From: Defluviitaleaceae bacterium
GTDB lineage: Bacteria; Bacillota; Clostridia; Lachnospirales; WQUN01
DNA: 33,602 nucleotides
Assembly (NCBI GenBank): GCA_009787785.1
Contig: WQSR01000031.1
Location: forward strand, 1-33,602
Direction of reading: 5' to 3'
The notes beneath the pieces were generated by a model, which saw only the letters and a list, made by a program, of their open reading frames with translations, made no database searches and was not told the origin of the DNA. Numbering within the stretch: the stretch's first letter is position 1; each line of letters opens with the position of its first letter. This document shows, in pieces, positions 23,222 to 31,947 of the stretch. Position numbers and translations under genes: made by a program.

Positions 23222-24610
23222 ATGATAGACTGCATCGCGCTCACCGTCCATGAGAAACGCAAGATTGTTATTGTAGCAATAATGCTGTTTGCGGTTATCG
23301 CTTTGGTGGCTTGCAATCGCAATGATGCGACAGAAGCAAGCCCCATTCCACACGTTGGGGCGGCGCATGAAACGCACAATATTGTTTTCGCGCTTGATTT
23401 GCCGACCGACAGCTGGCAAGTGCGCTCTATTCAAATTGGCGCAGACCACGGCGGGTTTGGTTATGGCGAATATACCCTCACTATTTTTTACGAGCCGCAT
23501 AGCGATTTTGAGGGTGAAATTACCGAGCGCATTTCCGAAGTCTTTTTTGAAAGCACAGCAAACAGGCTTTTTGAGCTTATCGGAAATCTTCAAGCGGTTA
23601 CATTTTCGATTAATCACGAAAGAACCGCAGTCAATGCAACTAATAATTATGACTACCGATTCAGCATAGCGCGAAGTGGCGCAAGGCAAATTACGCCAAC
23701 CGAAAACATACCCGCAGAAGAACTCATAATCCAAATCGGCCTTGCAACGGACGAACTTCTAGGCACATTCGCCAACCTTCACCACGCACATTTGGGCGAA
23801 GCGGGTGTTGACCTTGTTGTGTGGGCAAACCAACCGCTTCCGCACCTTGCCACACTCGTATTAGTGCCCGAGTGGCTGGAAGGTAGGGAGGAATGGGGCT
23901 TTAGCCCTGGTGACAATATCGGATATGTGGAAATGCTCCTGCCGGGGGAAGGCTATGTAATCAATAACTATATGGGGCTTGGAACTTTGCCTCATATGGG
24001 TATTGGCTTTTTTGATGAAGAAAAAAGAGATACGCGGGTTTTCTTTTTCCAAGAAAACCATGCCTACCCTGAACACGGCAATAGGTGGGTTATTCAAGAA
24101 ATTGAAACAGACAGGCTCGTTTGGGGGGTTGCGACTAGAGCGCATTTCGCTCACGTTGGGGGCAATGATGGTGTTCTTGCAATAGCGTTTATTGACGGCT
24201 TTGCATGGGCAACCCTTTTTGTGAACACAGGGCAAGGGGTTATCTCCAGAGAAATCGGAAGCATTGAGGGCTTCCCGTTCTCGGTAGGTTTTACTACAGA
24301 CGGCTGGGGCCGCCTTGTAAAAACCACAGGCGATGGCGGCAGACAGTCTTACACAATGTTTGCGGTTGTAACCAATCCCACAACAATGGCAGAAGAAATA
24401 ATTGCGCATTTCACTATATACGCCGAAGGGCAAGATGACCATAGCATGAGTTACTACCGTTTTAATGGCGGTTGGCTTGAGGGTATTGAGGGCGGCCGCT
24501 ACCCCATTACCGAAGAAGAATTTTATGCAATTCGTGATGGAATGGGCGACAGAATCATTTGCTGGCGTGATTTTGGTTGGGATTCAACGGAATCCATTTT
24601 GGCTTTATAG
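23222..24610 (+). CDS. Lipoprotein of unknown function
   Basis: The 462-residue protein has a lipoprotein-type leader: a basic start (HEKRKIVIV), a hydrophobic core, then LVAC as lipobox with the lipidated Cys at ~residue 31. The rest is beta-rich and acidic, without a domain I recognise. Residues 50-150 and 230-420 show recurring short beta-strand patterns (PTDSWQVRSIQIG, YGEYTLTIFYEP, WGRLVKTTGDGG). GAGGAG precedes the ATG. Together with the GNAT gene it forms an AT-rich pair downstream of ssrA that may be acquired. Confidence 0.75.
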   Translation: MIDCIALTVHEKRKIVIVAIMLFAVIALVACNRNDATEASPIPHVGAAHETHNIVFALDLPTDSWQVRSIQIGADHGGFGYGEYTLTIFYEPHSDFEGEITERISEVFFESTANRLFELIGNLQAVTFSINHERTAVNATNNYDYRFSIARSGARQITPTENIPAEELIIQIGLATDELLGTFANLHHAHLGEAGVDLVVWANQPLPHLATLVLVPEWLEGREEWGFSPGDNIGYVEMLLPGEGYVINNYMGLGTLPHMGIGFFDEEKRDTRVFFFQENHAYPEHGNRWVIQEIETDRLVWGVATRAHFAHVGGNDGVLAIAFIDGFAWATLFVNTGQGVISREIGSIEGFPFSVGFTTDGWGRLVKTTGDGGRQSYTMFAVVTNPTTMAEEIIAHFTIYAEGQDDHSMSYYRFNGGWLEGIEGGRYPITEEEFYAIRDGMGDRIICWRDFGWDSTESILAL

Positions 24611-24622
24611 CAGAAGAAATAT

Positions 24623-24642
24623 AAAAAAGCCGCGTTCGCGGC
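24623..24642 (-). terminator. Terminator for the minus-strand MFS operon
   Basis: On the minus strand the stem GCCGCG / CGCGGC is followed by six T. It lies 150 nt after the MFS stop codon and just past the end of the convergent lipoprotein gene. Confidence 0.6.
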
Positions 24643-24655
24643 CAGACTGAAGACA

Positions 24656-24698
24656 AACCTCGGGGGCTGGGCCCGTAGGGCAAAGCCCCCGAGGTTTT
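24656..24698 (+). terminator. Strong hairpin after the lipoprotein gene
   Basis: A 13-bp perfect stem, AACCTCGGGGGCT / AGCCCCCGAGGTT, with a 15-nt loop containing GGGCCC runs into a short T-tract. It can act as a terminator from the left. Confidence 0.7.
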
Positions 24699-24715
24699 AC
24701 TTTGTCTCCACGCTG

Positions 24716-24749
24716 AGCGTTAGGGATATTATCCTTAACGCTTTTTATT
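24716..24749 (+). terminator. Second terminator after the lipoprotein gene
   Basis: An 11-bp stem, AGCGTTAGGGA / TCCTTAACGCT, with one G-T pair and a 5-nt loop, is followed by TTTTTATTT. Confidence 0.8.
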
Positions 24750-24791
24750 TGTGTTATAGCCGAATCAACCCTGCGTCAGCCGGCTTTCGTT

Positions 24792-26102
24792 TTATTCAAC
24801 CTTATCACTTGGCACAAATTTAAACACCACCGCCGAAATAATGAATAGCAGTGCAATGCCGGCAATGCCGATATGGGGCTGGTCGGTAATTAGAACGATT
24901 ACGGCGTAGATTGTCGTGCCCAAAATGGTGGCAAAGCGGCTGAAGACGTTGTAGAAGCCGAAGTATTCGTTGGATTTTTCCTTGGGGATAATTTGGCCGA
25001 AGTAGGAGCGGGAGAGGGCCTGAATGCCGCCCTGGGCTGTACCCACCAGCATCCCCAGCGTCCAGAACATAATGGTGAGGGTGCGGATATCCCGGTCGGG
25101 GTTCATAAACAAGGCCACCAAGCACACCACGCAGTAGGTAAAAATCCCTACGTATATCATGACTTTGGCACCATATTTGCTGGCCAGTTTTCCGTAGAGG
25201 ATGGCGAAGGGGAAGGCGACGAACTGGGTCACAAGCAACACCATCATCAGGGTCATCGCGCCCAGGTTAATGGTTTCGCCGTAGGCCACCGCCAGCCGGA
25301 TAATGGAGCCCACGCCGTCGGAGTATAGGAAGAATGCCACCAGGAAAATAATCAGATGCTTCTGGGTGGCGATTTCCTTGAAGGTGCTCCACACCCGGGA
25401 GAAGCTCATGCGCACATAATGCGGCTCCACTTCGGTGCCGTATTTTTGTTTCACGTCCTTGAACATGGGAATGGTAAACAACAGCCACCACACAACGGCA
25501 ACGACAAAGGAAATCCGGTAGGCCAGCATGATGTCCATATCCAGGGTGCCCATTTCCACCAGAACCACCAAGGGGATGCACAGGATAAAGGGAATCGCCC
25601 CGCCTATGTAGCCATAACCGTAGGCCAGGCTGGAAAGCCAGTTCATCTTCTTGTTTTCCGTCACGTCCACGATAAAGGTGTCGTAAATCTTGTTTCCGCC
25701 GGAGAAGCCGATGCCGGAAACCGCGTACACCGCCAGCATCAAAAACCACATGCGCTCCGGCACAAAGGAGAGGGCCACGGTGGCAACCATCCCCACCACC
25801 GCGAAAAAGACAAACAGCTTCTTTTTCTTACCCTTGTAGCCGCACAATGTACCGATAATGGGCGCGAGCACCCCGAGGATAATCATTACCACTGTGCTGG
25901 TCAGGGCCCAATACGCGCTGGCTTCCGCGCTTTCCAGCCCCGACCGCTGCGCCGCCTCCATAAAAAACATGGTGGCGATAACCGTCATGATTATCATGAC
26001 ATAGCCCGAATTGGCCCAGTCGTACATCACCCAGCCAAATTCCGCTTTGGTCAGGCCCTTTCTAAAGGGAATCCACGATTTTTCTGCTCTTTCTGAATCC
26101 AT
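24792..26102 (-). CDS. MFS transporter, UMF1/Atg22-like family
   Basis: The 436-residue, 12-helix transporter has the UMF1-type N-terminal motif EFGWVMYDWANSGY and the typical GFSGGNKIYDTFIVDVT and SYFGQIIPKEKSNEYFGFYNV segments. The family is thought to export or import small solutes, including sugars or amino acids. The gene follows the GH2 enzyme by 55 nt on the same strand, suggesting uptake of the sugar or oligosaccharide it processes. Confidence 0.9.
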   Translation of the reverse strand: MDSERAEKSWIPFRKGLTKAEFGWVMYDWANSGYVMIIMTVIATMFFMEAAQRSGLESAEASAYWALTSTVVMIILGVLAPIIGTLCGYKGKKKKLFVFFAVVGMVATVALSFVPERMWFLMLAVYAVSGIGFSGGNKIYDTFIVDVTENKKMNWLSSLAYGYGYIGGAIPFILCIPLVVLVEMGTLDMDIMLAYRISFVVAVVWWLLFTIPMFKDVKQKYGTEVEPHYVRMSFSRVWSTFKEIATQKHLIIFLVAFFLYSDGVGSIIRLAVAYGETINLGAMTLMMVLLVTQFVAFPFAILYGKLASKYGAKVMIYVGIFTYCVVCLVALFMNPDRDIRTLTIMFWTLGMLVGTAQGGIQALSRSYFGQIIPKEKSNEYFGFYNVFSRFATILGTTIYAVIVLITDQPHIGIAGIALLFIISAVVFKFVPSDKVE

Positions 26103-26157
26103 TTTGATACCCCTTTTCGTGTGTCTGTAATTTGGCGGAGTATATCATACAATTTAT

Positions 26158-29100
26158 CTACTGTGTAGCGCACGACAGCGCGAACCACGCCAAGTCGATT
26201 TCCGTGCCGGGCAGGAAGAGGAAGCGGATTTTTCCCTTGCTGTGCAGGGGCGTGTCCAGCTTTATTTTTGCGGGGGCGTAGTGGGCTTGGGCGGGGAGGA
26301 TGAGGAGGTTTATTGCCTCGGGTGTGCCGTCCTCGGGGAGGAACAGCATCCGCACGGTGTTGTCCCGCTGGGAACGCCAGGCGATTTCCATGTGTGTGGC
26401 GTTTTTTTCTTCCCCGGCGGCCCCGCCGAAATCCATCCCTTCGAAGGTGATGCTCACGTTGTTGCCTATGCCCTCCACGGTTTCCGCGCAGACGGTATAG
26501 GCGTCGCCATAAATCTGGTCATGGGCCGCGAAGGGGATTTTCGCAAAGGCCCGTGCCGGAGGGGTGAACTGGAAGCCCTTGATATGCACCTTGCGCCGGA
26601 AGACCAAGGAGAGGGTCTGCACCCCTGTCAGGCGTTCCGGGAGGGTGTAGGTCACGGGGATGTAGGTGTTCCATTTCGAGCCCTTGTCATAGTGGGCGGT
26701 GTACAGCTTGCGCCCGGCGTCGGGCATCCCCAGGAAAATGTCAAAGTCAAAGGGAGTGGGGTCCATGGGGAAGAGCCAGAATGTCACTTCGTTGGAGCCG
26801 TGGGGCCCGAAGACCAGGTCAGCGAAGCCCACGTGGCTTTCGCCGTCGCGCAATGTGGCCACGCCGCGCTCGTTGCCGTTGCCCATTTGCGTGTTGCTCC
26901 GGTTATACAGCCCGCCGGCAAGAAAATGGTACGGGTCCAGGAAGGGCTTGCCGAAGCCGGTCAACGTGACGGGCAAAAGGGAAATGAAGTCGGGATGGTC
27001 TTTGCCATTGTGGGCGGCGCACCGGATGAATACCTCGCCGTCGGCCTTGGGCACCAGCTGGGCCCTGTGCTCCGCGTGCTCCAGGGTGGCTAAGGTGGAA
27101 TCAATTCCCCCTGCGTCGGTAAGCCGCCAGTGGAGGGTCTTGTCCGTGGCGTTCTCCGGGAAAATTTTCGCGGCAAAGGCGAAGCCTTCCCCCCGGGTCA
27201 GCTCGATTTTACGCACGGGGATGTAAGTGTTGTCCATTTCGGCGGTGATATCCGGGAGATTGCCATAATCTACGAAAGTGACGCCGCCGCTTGCGCCTTC
27301 CTTTTGCTTGCGCAGTTTAGTGATGGCCAGCAATTTACCGCTGAACAAATGGCGGCTGTGGGTGCCGGGGGTTGGGGGCTGGTATAAGTCATAGTCCGTG
27401 GAGTCGCCATTGTCCAAGGCCAGCAAATCACCCCCTGTGACCGTTACGCGTACCCGGTTGTTGGCGTTTTCCACGGGGTTGCCGTCCTTGTCCACGGCGG
27501 TGATTTCCGTGAAAATGAGTTCGCCAAAATACTTGTGCTCCAGCCGCAAGGCCACCGCGTCGCCAAAGCTACGGCGCACCGCCTCCCCGATAACATGGCC
27601 GGCATAGTCATAGGCCACGGCTTCGATTTCCCCCGGTTCATAGGGCACAATGTAATCCGCGGTGAGTTTCACGCCTTTTTCGTGGTCGATTTCCTTCACG
27701 CCCAGGGATTTCCCGTTCAGAAATAATTCCACCTGGGGGGCGTTGGAGGCGATGCGCACGTCTATGGGCTGGCCGGGGTTCCAGTCCCAGTGGGGGAACA
27801 GGTGGAGTACGGGATTGTCGGCGTCAAGCGGTGTCCAGGCGGACTGATATATATAGAAGGAATCCTTGGGGAAGCCCGCGGTGTCAATCTGGCCGAAATA
27901 GGAATTTTTCGTGTGATAGGGGGTGGGCTCGCCGATGTAGTCCGTCCCCGTCCACAGGAACTGGCCGAAGGTGAAGGGCGCGTCCCGGTGGTCGATGATG
28001 CAAGCCTCGGGGCTTTTCGCGCCCCAGCTTGTGGTGGAATTGCCCAGGGCAGAGCATTGCAGGTCGTCGTCGCAGAGCAAAGGCTTCGAAAGGGGGAAGT
28101 GGTAAATCCCCCGGCTTTGCACCGTGGAGGCGGTTTCGCCGCCGTAGATAATCCAGTCGGGGTGCTTCCGGTGGTGGTCGTGGTAGAGGTACTCCGCGTA
28201 GTTGTAGCCGATGAGCTTGATGATGTCGGCGCAACGCTGGGTATTTTCCCAGGGCATGTAATTGGAGCAGAGGGTCACGGGGGCGTGTTGCTTGGGGTCG
28301 TGTTGGGCCACTAAGTCCATGAGCATTCGCATGGTGGCCGCGCCGTCTTCGAAGTCCGCGTGGGTGTCGGATATTTCGTTGCCGATGCTCCACATCACCA
28401 GCGAGGGGCAATTCCGGTCCCGCCGCACCCAGGCGGCTACGTCCCGCGCCGCCCATTCCTCGAAGAAGCGGGCATAGTCATACTTCGTCTTCGAGCGTTT
28501 CCACATGTCCGTAAATTCCGACTGCACGATGAAGCCCATCTCGTCGGCCAGCTCCATGAACACCGCCGCCGGAGGGTTGTGGGCTGTGCGGATGGCGTTG
28601 ACTCCCATCTCCCGCAGAAGCGTCAGCTGCCGGCGCAACGCGTCCTTGTGCACCGCCGCGCCCAGCCCGCCCAGGTCATGGTGCTGGCACACGCCGTTTA
28701 AGTTTACGCGGCGGCCGTTGAGGGAAAACCCCGCCTCCGGGTGGAAGGCGATTTCCCGGAAGCCGAAGCGGGTATGCACGGTGTCGGTCAGTTCGCCATT
28801 CACATACAGCTCGGAAACCAACGTATAGCAATGGGGATTTTCAATATCCCAAAGTTGCGGTTTGTTTATGTTAATCGACGTATCAAATACCACCGGCGTC
28901 CCCACTACGCTCCCTGCGTTCACATGGAAATGGTTTTCGCCAACGCTGTCGCCGTTTTCACAGCCTGCCAGGTGGTGGCGTATTATCATGTGTACGGGCG
29001 CGTGCATCGGCGTTGAATCCGTCCCCGCCGTTACCTCCGCGCTTATTTCCACCCGCCAATTGTCCCCCTCCCGTACGGGGGTCACATATACGCCGTCAGG

Positions 29101-29514
29101 TACGAAATGCACCGCGTTTTTTATCATCACAAAGCAGTCCCGGTATATCCCCGCGCCGCTGTACCAGCGGGAATTGGGGGACTCATACTGCACCGTGAGC
29201 ACAATCTCATTGCGCCCCGGCTGTACAAAGGGCGTGATGTCGTGGCGGAAGGCGGTATACCCGTGCTTCCATTCCCCGGCCTCACGCCCGTTTATGTATA
29301 GCTTTGCGTCCATGTACACCCCGTCGAAGCACAGCAACACCCGCTGTCCTTCCCCCAGTGGGCCGAAATCGGTATATTTCCTATACCTCCCCACCCCGGT
29401 GGCGTACAAATTCTTCGTGTCGGCTATCAGCCAATCGTGGGGGATGTCCACCTCACGCCAAGTCCCCTCCCCTTCCCGTTGGAAGCTCCAGCTCTCGTTA
29501 AACAATTTTTCCAT
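26158..29514 (-). CDS. Glycoside hydrolase family 2 enzyme (beta-galactosidase-like) with DUF4982
   Basis: The 1118-residue enzyme begins with a sugar-binding domain (FNESWSFQREGEGTWREVDIPHDW) and an Ig-like domain, then a TIM barrel. The acid/base is E380 in WSIGNEIS and the probable nucleophile is E460 in YGGETAST. A DUF4982 module follows (FPHWDWNPGQPIDVR ... VELFLNGKSLG), then Big-like and carbohydrate-binding-like beta domains. No signal peptide is present, so it is probably cytoplasmic, acting on imported oligosaccharides or glycosides. The start at 29514 follows GGGAGG by 6 nt; an upstream in-frame extension overlaps the preceding gene. beta-Galactosidase is likely, but beta-glucuronidase or other GH2 specificities are not excluded. 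Confidence 0.92.
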   Translation of the reverse strand: MEKLFNESWSFQREGEGTWREVDIPHDWLIADTKNLYATGVGRYRKYTDFGPLGEGQRVLLCFDGVYMDAKLYINGREAGEWKHGYTAFRHDITPFVQPGRNEIVLTVQYESPNSRWYSGAGIYRDCFVMIKNAVHFVPDGVYVTPVREGDNWRVEISAEVTAGTDSTPMHAPVHMIIRHHLAGCENGDSVGENHFHVNAGSVVGTPVVFDTSININKPQLWDIENPHCYTLVSELYVNGELTDTVHTRFGFREIAFHPEAGFSLNGRRVNLNGVCQHHDLGGLGAAVHKDALRRQLTLLREMGVNAIRTAHNPPAAVFMELADEMGFIVQSEFTDMWKRSKTKYDYARFFEEWAARDVAAWVRRDRNCPSLVMWSIGNEISDTHADFEDGAATMRMLMDLVAQHDPKQHAPVTLCSNYMPWENTQRCADIIKLIGYNYAEYLYHDHHRKHPDWIIYGGETASTVQSRGIYHFPLSKPLLCDDDLQCSALGNSTTSWGAKSPEACIIDHRDAPFTFGQFLWTGTDYIGEPTPYHTKNSYFGQIDTAGFPKDSFYIYQSAWTPLDADNPVLHLFPHWDWNPGQPIDVRIASNAPQVELFLNGKSLGVKEIDHEKGVKLTADYIVPYEPGEIEAVAYDYAGHVIGEAVRRSFGDAVALRLEHKYFGELIFTEITAVDKDGNPVENANNRVRVTVTGGDLLALDNGDSTDYDLYQPPTPGTHSRHLFSGKLLAITKLRKQKEGASGGVTFVDYGNLPDITAEMDNTYIPVRKIELTRGEGFAFAAKIFPENATDKTLHWRLTDAGGIDSTLATLEHAEHRAQLVPKADGEVFIRCAAHNGKDHPDFISLLPVTLTGFGKPFLDPYHFLAGGLYNRSNTQMGNGNERGVATLRDGESHVGFADLVFGPHGSNEVTFWLFPMDPTPFDFDIFLGMPDAGRKLYTAHYDKGSKWNTYIPVTYTLPERLTGVQTLSLVFRRKVHIKGFQFTPPARAFAKIPFAAHDQIYGDAYTVCAETVEGIGNNVSITFEGMDFGGAAGEEKNATHMEIAWRSQRDNTVRMLFLPEDGTPEAINLLILPAQAHYAPAKIKLDTPLHSKGKIRFLFLPGTEIDLAWFALSCATQ

Positions 29515-29516
29515 AC

Positions 29517-29912
29517 TTATCCTCCCGCCACCAAAATCCAATATATTTGCTCGAAAAACAGCCCCGCCACCGCCCACGCCGGGGCATAATCCCAGCGCAC
29601 CAGCCCCATCACATGGTAACGCGCACCGGAATAGTCCCAGGGGCACAGCTCCACCCGTTTAAGCAAACTCCCCGTGAGAAATTCGCCGCCCATAATGCAA
29701 ATCGCGTACAAAACGCCCCGCAAAAAAAAAGGCCAGCCCGCAACCAGCCGAAACAGCGGCTCCAGGAAGACCACCATACCATATATAAAAAACATCCACA
29801 ACGATGTAGTGGAGCGCAGGGTAAAATTCTTTTTCAGCAAGGCCCCGAGCCCTGTCCAAAGCACTTCCATCAGACAGCCCAGCGCACCGTAAATCACAAA
29901 TCGTATAAGCAT
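29517..29912 (-). CDS. Small membrane protein, putative ABC-transporter type IV (CmpB-like) family
   Basis: The 131-residue protein has four predicted helices and the family pattern YGALGCLMEVLWTG ... FFIYGMVVFLEPLF ... GEFLTGSLLKRV ... PWDYSG. Members are named putative ABC-transporter permeases, but a transport role is unproven. Its stop lies 2 nt before the GH2 start and overlaps that gene's ribosome site, so the two are coupled. No Shine-Dalgarno is visible before its own ATG; a CATAAT -10-like box sits there instead. Confidence 0.85.
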   Translation of the reverse strand: MLIRFVIYGALGCLMEVLWTGLGALLKKNFTLRSTTSLWMFFIYGMVVFLEPLFRLVAGWPFFLRGVLYAICIMGGEFLTGSLLKRVELCPWDYSGARYHVMGLVRWDYAPAWAVAGLFFEQIYWILVAGG

Positions 29913-29941
29913 TTTCTTATTATGGCACGTAAAGGGGGTGG

Positions 29942-30094
29942 CTATACATCATCATCGTAATGCCCCTTGCATTGCGAAATTTCAAGATTTTTGTCCTTAA
30001 TGCGATAAACTATCCTGTTGGGGCCATCAATTTGCCGTGACCACCAACCGGATAAGTCATGCTTCAAGGGTTCGGGCTTGCCTAAGTACACACC
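29942..30094 (-). pseudogene. 3' remnant of a YoeB/Txe toxin gene
   Basis: On the minus strand this frame encodes about 50 residues that match the C-terminal two-thirds of the YoeB mRNA-endonuclease toxin: GKPEPLKHDLSGWWSR, NRIVYRI, ending ISQCKGHYDDDV. The catalytic Glu, Arg and His positions of YoeB are retained. The N-terminal ~35 residues and start codon are missing: a TAA lies directly upstream in frame. No YefM antitoxin gene is seen. It is too short for ordinary ORF calling. Confidence 0.75.
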
Positions 30095-30448
30095 TTAAAC
30101 CCACTTATACAGCGAATCTGATGTCTATTCCACTCTCGTCAGAAACGTATACGACATCAATCATTGTCTTTGCCAATGTGTTCTTTTTCGCAACAGCTTA
30201 ATTTTATCTTGCTTGCGATGCACATTATCGGGAATATGTACAACTACTCTAATTAGTATTACCTTGCTAACTTTCGTCTTGTACATCGCTGTTGCTACTG
30301 ATTTCTCTTTCTTCAAAAATCATCTCCTTTTCTCAACGTCCACTTTGTTGATAATGGTCACCTATTCAAATTTCGAGAATTTTGGAAATAACAAAACTAT
30401 CCTCACTTGTTTACGGTATATATGGAATTATTGCAGAAAGTTAGCAAG
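30095..30448 (-). other. Remnant-rich stretch with broken small frames
   Basis: No intact gene is recognised. A 30-codon frame (30105-30197, minus) encodes AKKNTLAKTMIDVVYVSD and so on without a start. It overlaps a 51-codon frame at 30161-30316 by a frame change. A 13-codon frame with a GTG start, MTIINKVDVEKRR, precedes that. A plus-strand frame at 30213-30452 has no ribosome site. The arrangement looks like decayed coding DNA from an acquired element. Confidence 0.45.
30161..30316 (-). CDS. Possible 51-residue basic protein, perhaps a frameshifted remnant
   Basis: AGGAG (30324-30328) is 7 nt before a TTG at 30316, opening a 51-codon basic frame containing SVATAMYKTKVSKV and RVVVHIPDN. The C-terminus (LLRKRTHWQRQ) looks out of frame compared with the adjacent AKKNTLAKTMIDV frame. 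The original gene may therefore have been longer and suffered a frameshift. I recognise no family. Confidence 0.35.
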   Translation of the reverse strand: MKKEKSVATAMYKTKVSKVILIRVVVHIPDNVHRKQDKIKLLRKRTHWQRQ

Positions 30449-31672
30449 TTAGAGTTTCACTAGCCAACTTCCACTTTTTTTTGAACCTACACGTTCAACA
30501 ATACCCATATCTTTCAGCACTTTAATGTTTTTCCTCGCGTTCCGCTCGTTAATTTGAAGTTTATCTGCAAGTTCTTTTATAGTTAGGTGTGGACTTTTTG
30601 CGAGTATTGAAACCAACTCTTGTTGGGTTGAATTTAATAGGTCTTTTATTGGGTCGTTTAATAGGTCTTTTATTGGGTCGTTTAATAGGTCTTTTATTGG
30701 GTCGTTGGCAATATCTCCATTTGCAAATCTCTCTGTAGAGGTATTCGCAATATTATCTCCAGTAAAAAATGTCACCGAAAATTCACGGTCACGTTTAAAC
30801 TCAAAAGTCGGCTCTGGTTTGCCAGCCGTTTCACAGGCATTTTTGATATTTGTTATTCCACGCCCCCAAGATTCAATTATGCCCGCACGAAAAAATGCTG
30901 TAGCAATAGCTGGGTTATGTGGTTCAGAGCGATGTGTATTTAGCACATCGTGCAATGTCCATTTTTCAGACAAACACCCATCGTTGTAAATAATAACTCT
31001 ATCAGGGAACACTTTTATTTGGATTGGTATGCCCGTGCTGTAATCCCTGTGACATATAGCATTTGTTATAGCTTCCGTAAAAGCACCCTGCGGAACATTC
31101 CAATTTTCCACACGCTGTATGCCTTCATAGCTAATCATGCCTTTGAAGTAATTGGAATAAATAATGTCTATTACTTTATCTGGCATTGTGATAAGCGGCC
31201 CATGCACCTCATGTTGATATAGTAAATCAGCTTCATTTGCAAACATTCCAATTTTTACATATGCACCCTGTACCCACTTTTCAGGGTCTTGGTGAAACAG
31301 TAATAACGCCGCACGTTTGAGATACTTGCCTTCTGTAAGTCGCAAGGTATCAAGTAGTTGCTCATCTGTTATGTCCAAATCTTCTGGTGTTAAACGAGAA
31401 CGTGCGATAGCTTTTTTGCGGAATACCTTGAACGCATCACTTTCAAAGTCCTCAAATTCGACAAATGGCACAGGAACGCCATCCCATGTTTTTCCGTGTT
31501 TGCGAAGAATAAACTCGTCTAGGGCATTTCCAGTAAGTTCTTGTGTAGTGCTACCTGAGCGAATATAGTACGAACCTCTGTAACTGATGGGGAATGGGTA
31601 CTCACCTACTGCTATGCGAATATAATTTTCGCCGTTTTCTTCTTGTATTCTTACGTCTGCGATTATAGCCAT
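30449..31672 (-). CDS. AlbA/RecG-like ATP-binding regulator, 5'-truncated
   Basis: The 407-residue protein resembles the family of Schlafen AlbA_2 plus HATPase (RecG C-terminal-like) regulators. It starts inside the AlbA-like domain (EENGENYIRIAVGEYPFPISYRGSYYIRSGSTTQELTG). The GHKL-like ATPase region follows (GAFTEAITNAICHRDYS, IYNDG, FFRAGIIESWGRGI). A linker with three NDPIKDLL repeats and a C-terminal winged helix (LTIKELADKLQINERNARKNIKVLKDMG) complete it. Relatives usually have ~70 more N-terminal residues, missing here. The gene starts 8 nt after another stop, so the 5' part was probably lost by recombination. Confidence 0.8.
   Translation of the reverse strand: MAIIADVRIQEENGENYIRIAVGEYPFPISYRGSYYIRSGSTTQELTGNALDEFILRKHGKTWDGVPVPFVEFEDFESDAFKVFRKKAIARSRLTPEDLDITDEQLLDTLRLTEGKYLKRAALLLFHQDPEKWVQGAYVKIGMFANEADLLYQHEVHGPLITMPDKVIDIIYSNYFKGMISYEGIQRVENWNVPQGAFTEAITNAICHRDYSTGIPIQIKVFPDRVIIYNDGCLSEKWTLHDVLNTHRSEPHNPAIATAFFRAGIIESWGRGITNIKNACETAGKPEPTFEFKRDREFSVTFFTGDNIANTSTERFANGDIANDPIKDLLNDPIKDLLNDPIKDLLNSTQQELVSILAKSPHLTIKELADKLQINERNARKNIKVLKDMGIVERVGSKKSGSWLVKL
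30635..30706 (-). repeat. Three perfect 24-bp tandem repeats inside the ATP-binding regulator gene
   Basis: The 24-bp unit (plus strand, TAATAGGTCTTTTATTGGGT and four more bases) occurs three times without mismatch. It adds three copies of an 8-residue NDPIKDLL unit to the linker between ATPase and winged helix. Because the unit is a multiple of three, copy-number change keeps the frame. Confidence 0.95.
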
Positions 31673-31680
31673 TGCACTTT

Positions 31681-31947
31681 TTATTTTGTTCGGTAAGCAT
31701 ACCTACTTACATCACTAACAAACTGCCCACGATTTCTTACAAGATAAAGCCAATCGTCGTTATCATCATTGATGAAAAACCTTTCTCCATGAGAATACGC
31801 CTTAAAACCTACATATGCACCGCCCACGTTAATACCAAAGCGAATATCAAGATTATAGACAGCACCTTGCCTAATTTCCATTTTGCCTAGCAATACGGCT
31901 TCGCCCGATTCAATAGGGTGCGATATTTTGAATGAAAAATTCACCAC
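31681..31947 (-). CDS. Hypothetical protein, 88 residues or less
   Basis: The frame opens at a GTG inside the end of the PepSY gene (38-nt overlap) or at an inner ATG (MEIRQGAVYNLDIRFG, 31881). Neither start has a strong ribosome site. It has a mixed alpha/beta pattern, without signal or known domain. It may be a stand-alone small protein or a displaced 3' part of a larger gene. Confidence 0.45.
   Translation of the reverse strand: MVNFSFKISHPIESGEAVLLGKMEIRQGAVYNLDIRFGINVGGAYVGFKAYSHGERFFINDDNDDWLYLVRNRGQFVSDVSRYAYRTK

Noticed and set aside
30213..30452. 79-codon plus-strand hydrophobic frame
   Set aside because: It lacks a ribosome site and overlaps remnants better explained on the minus strand.
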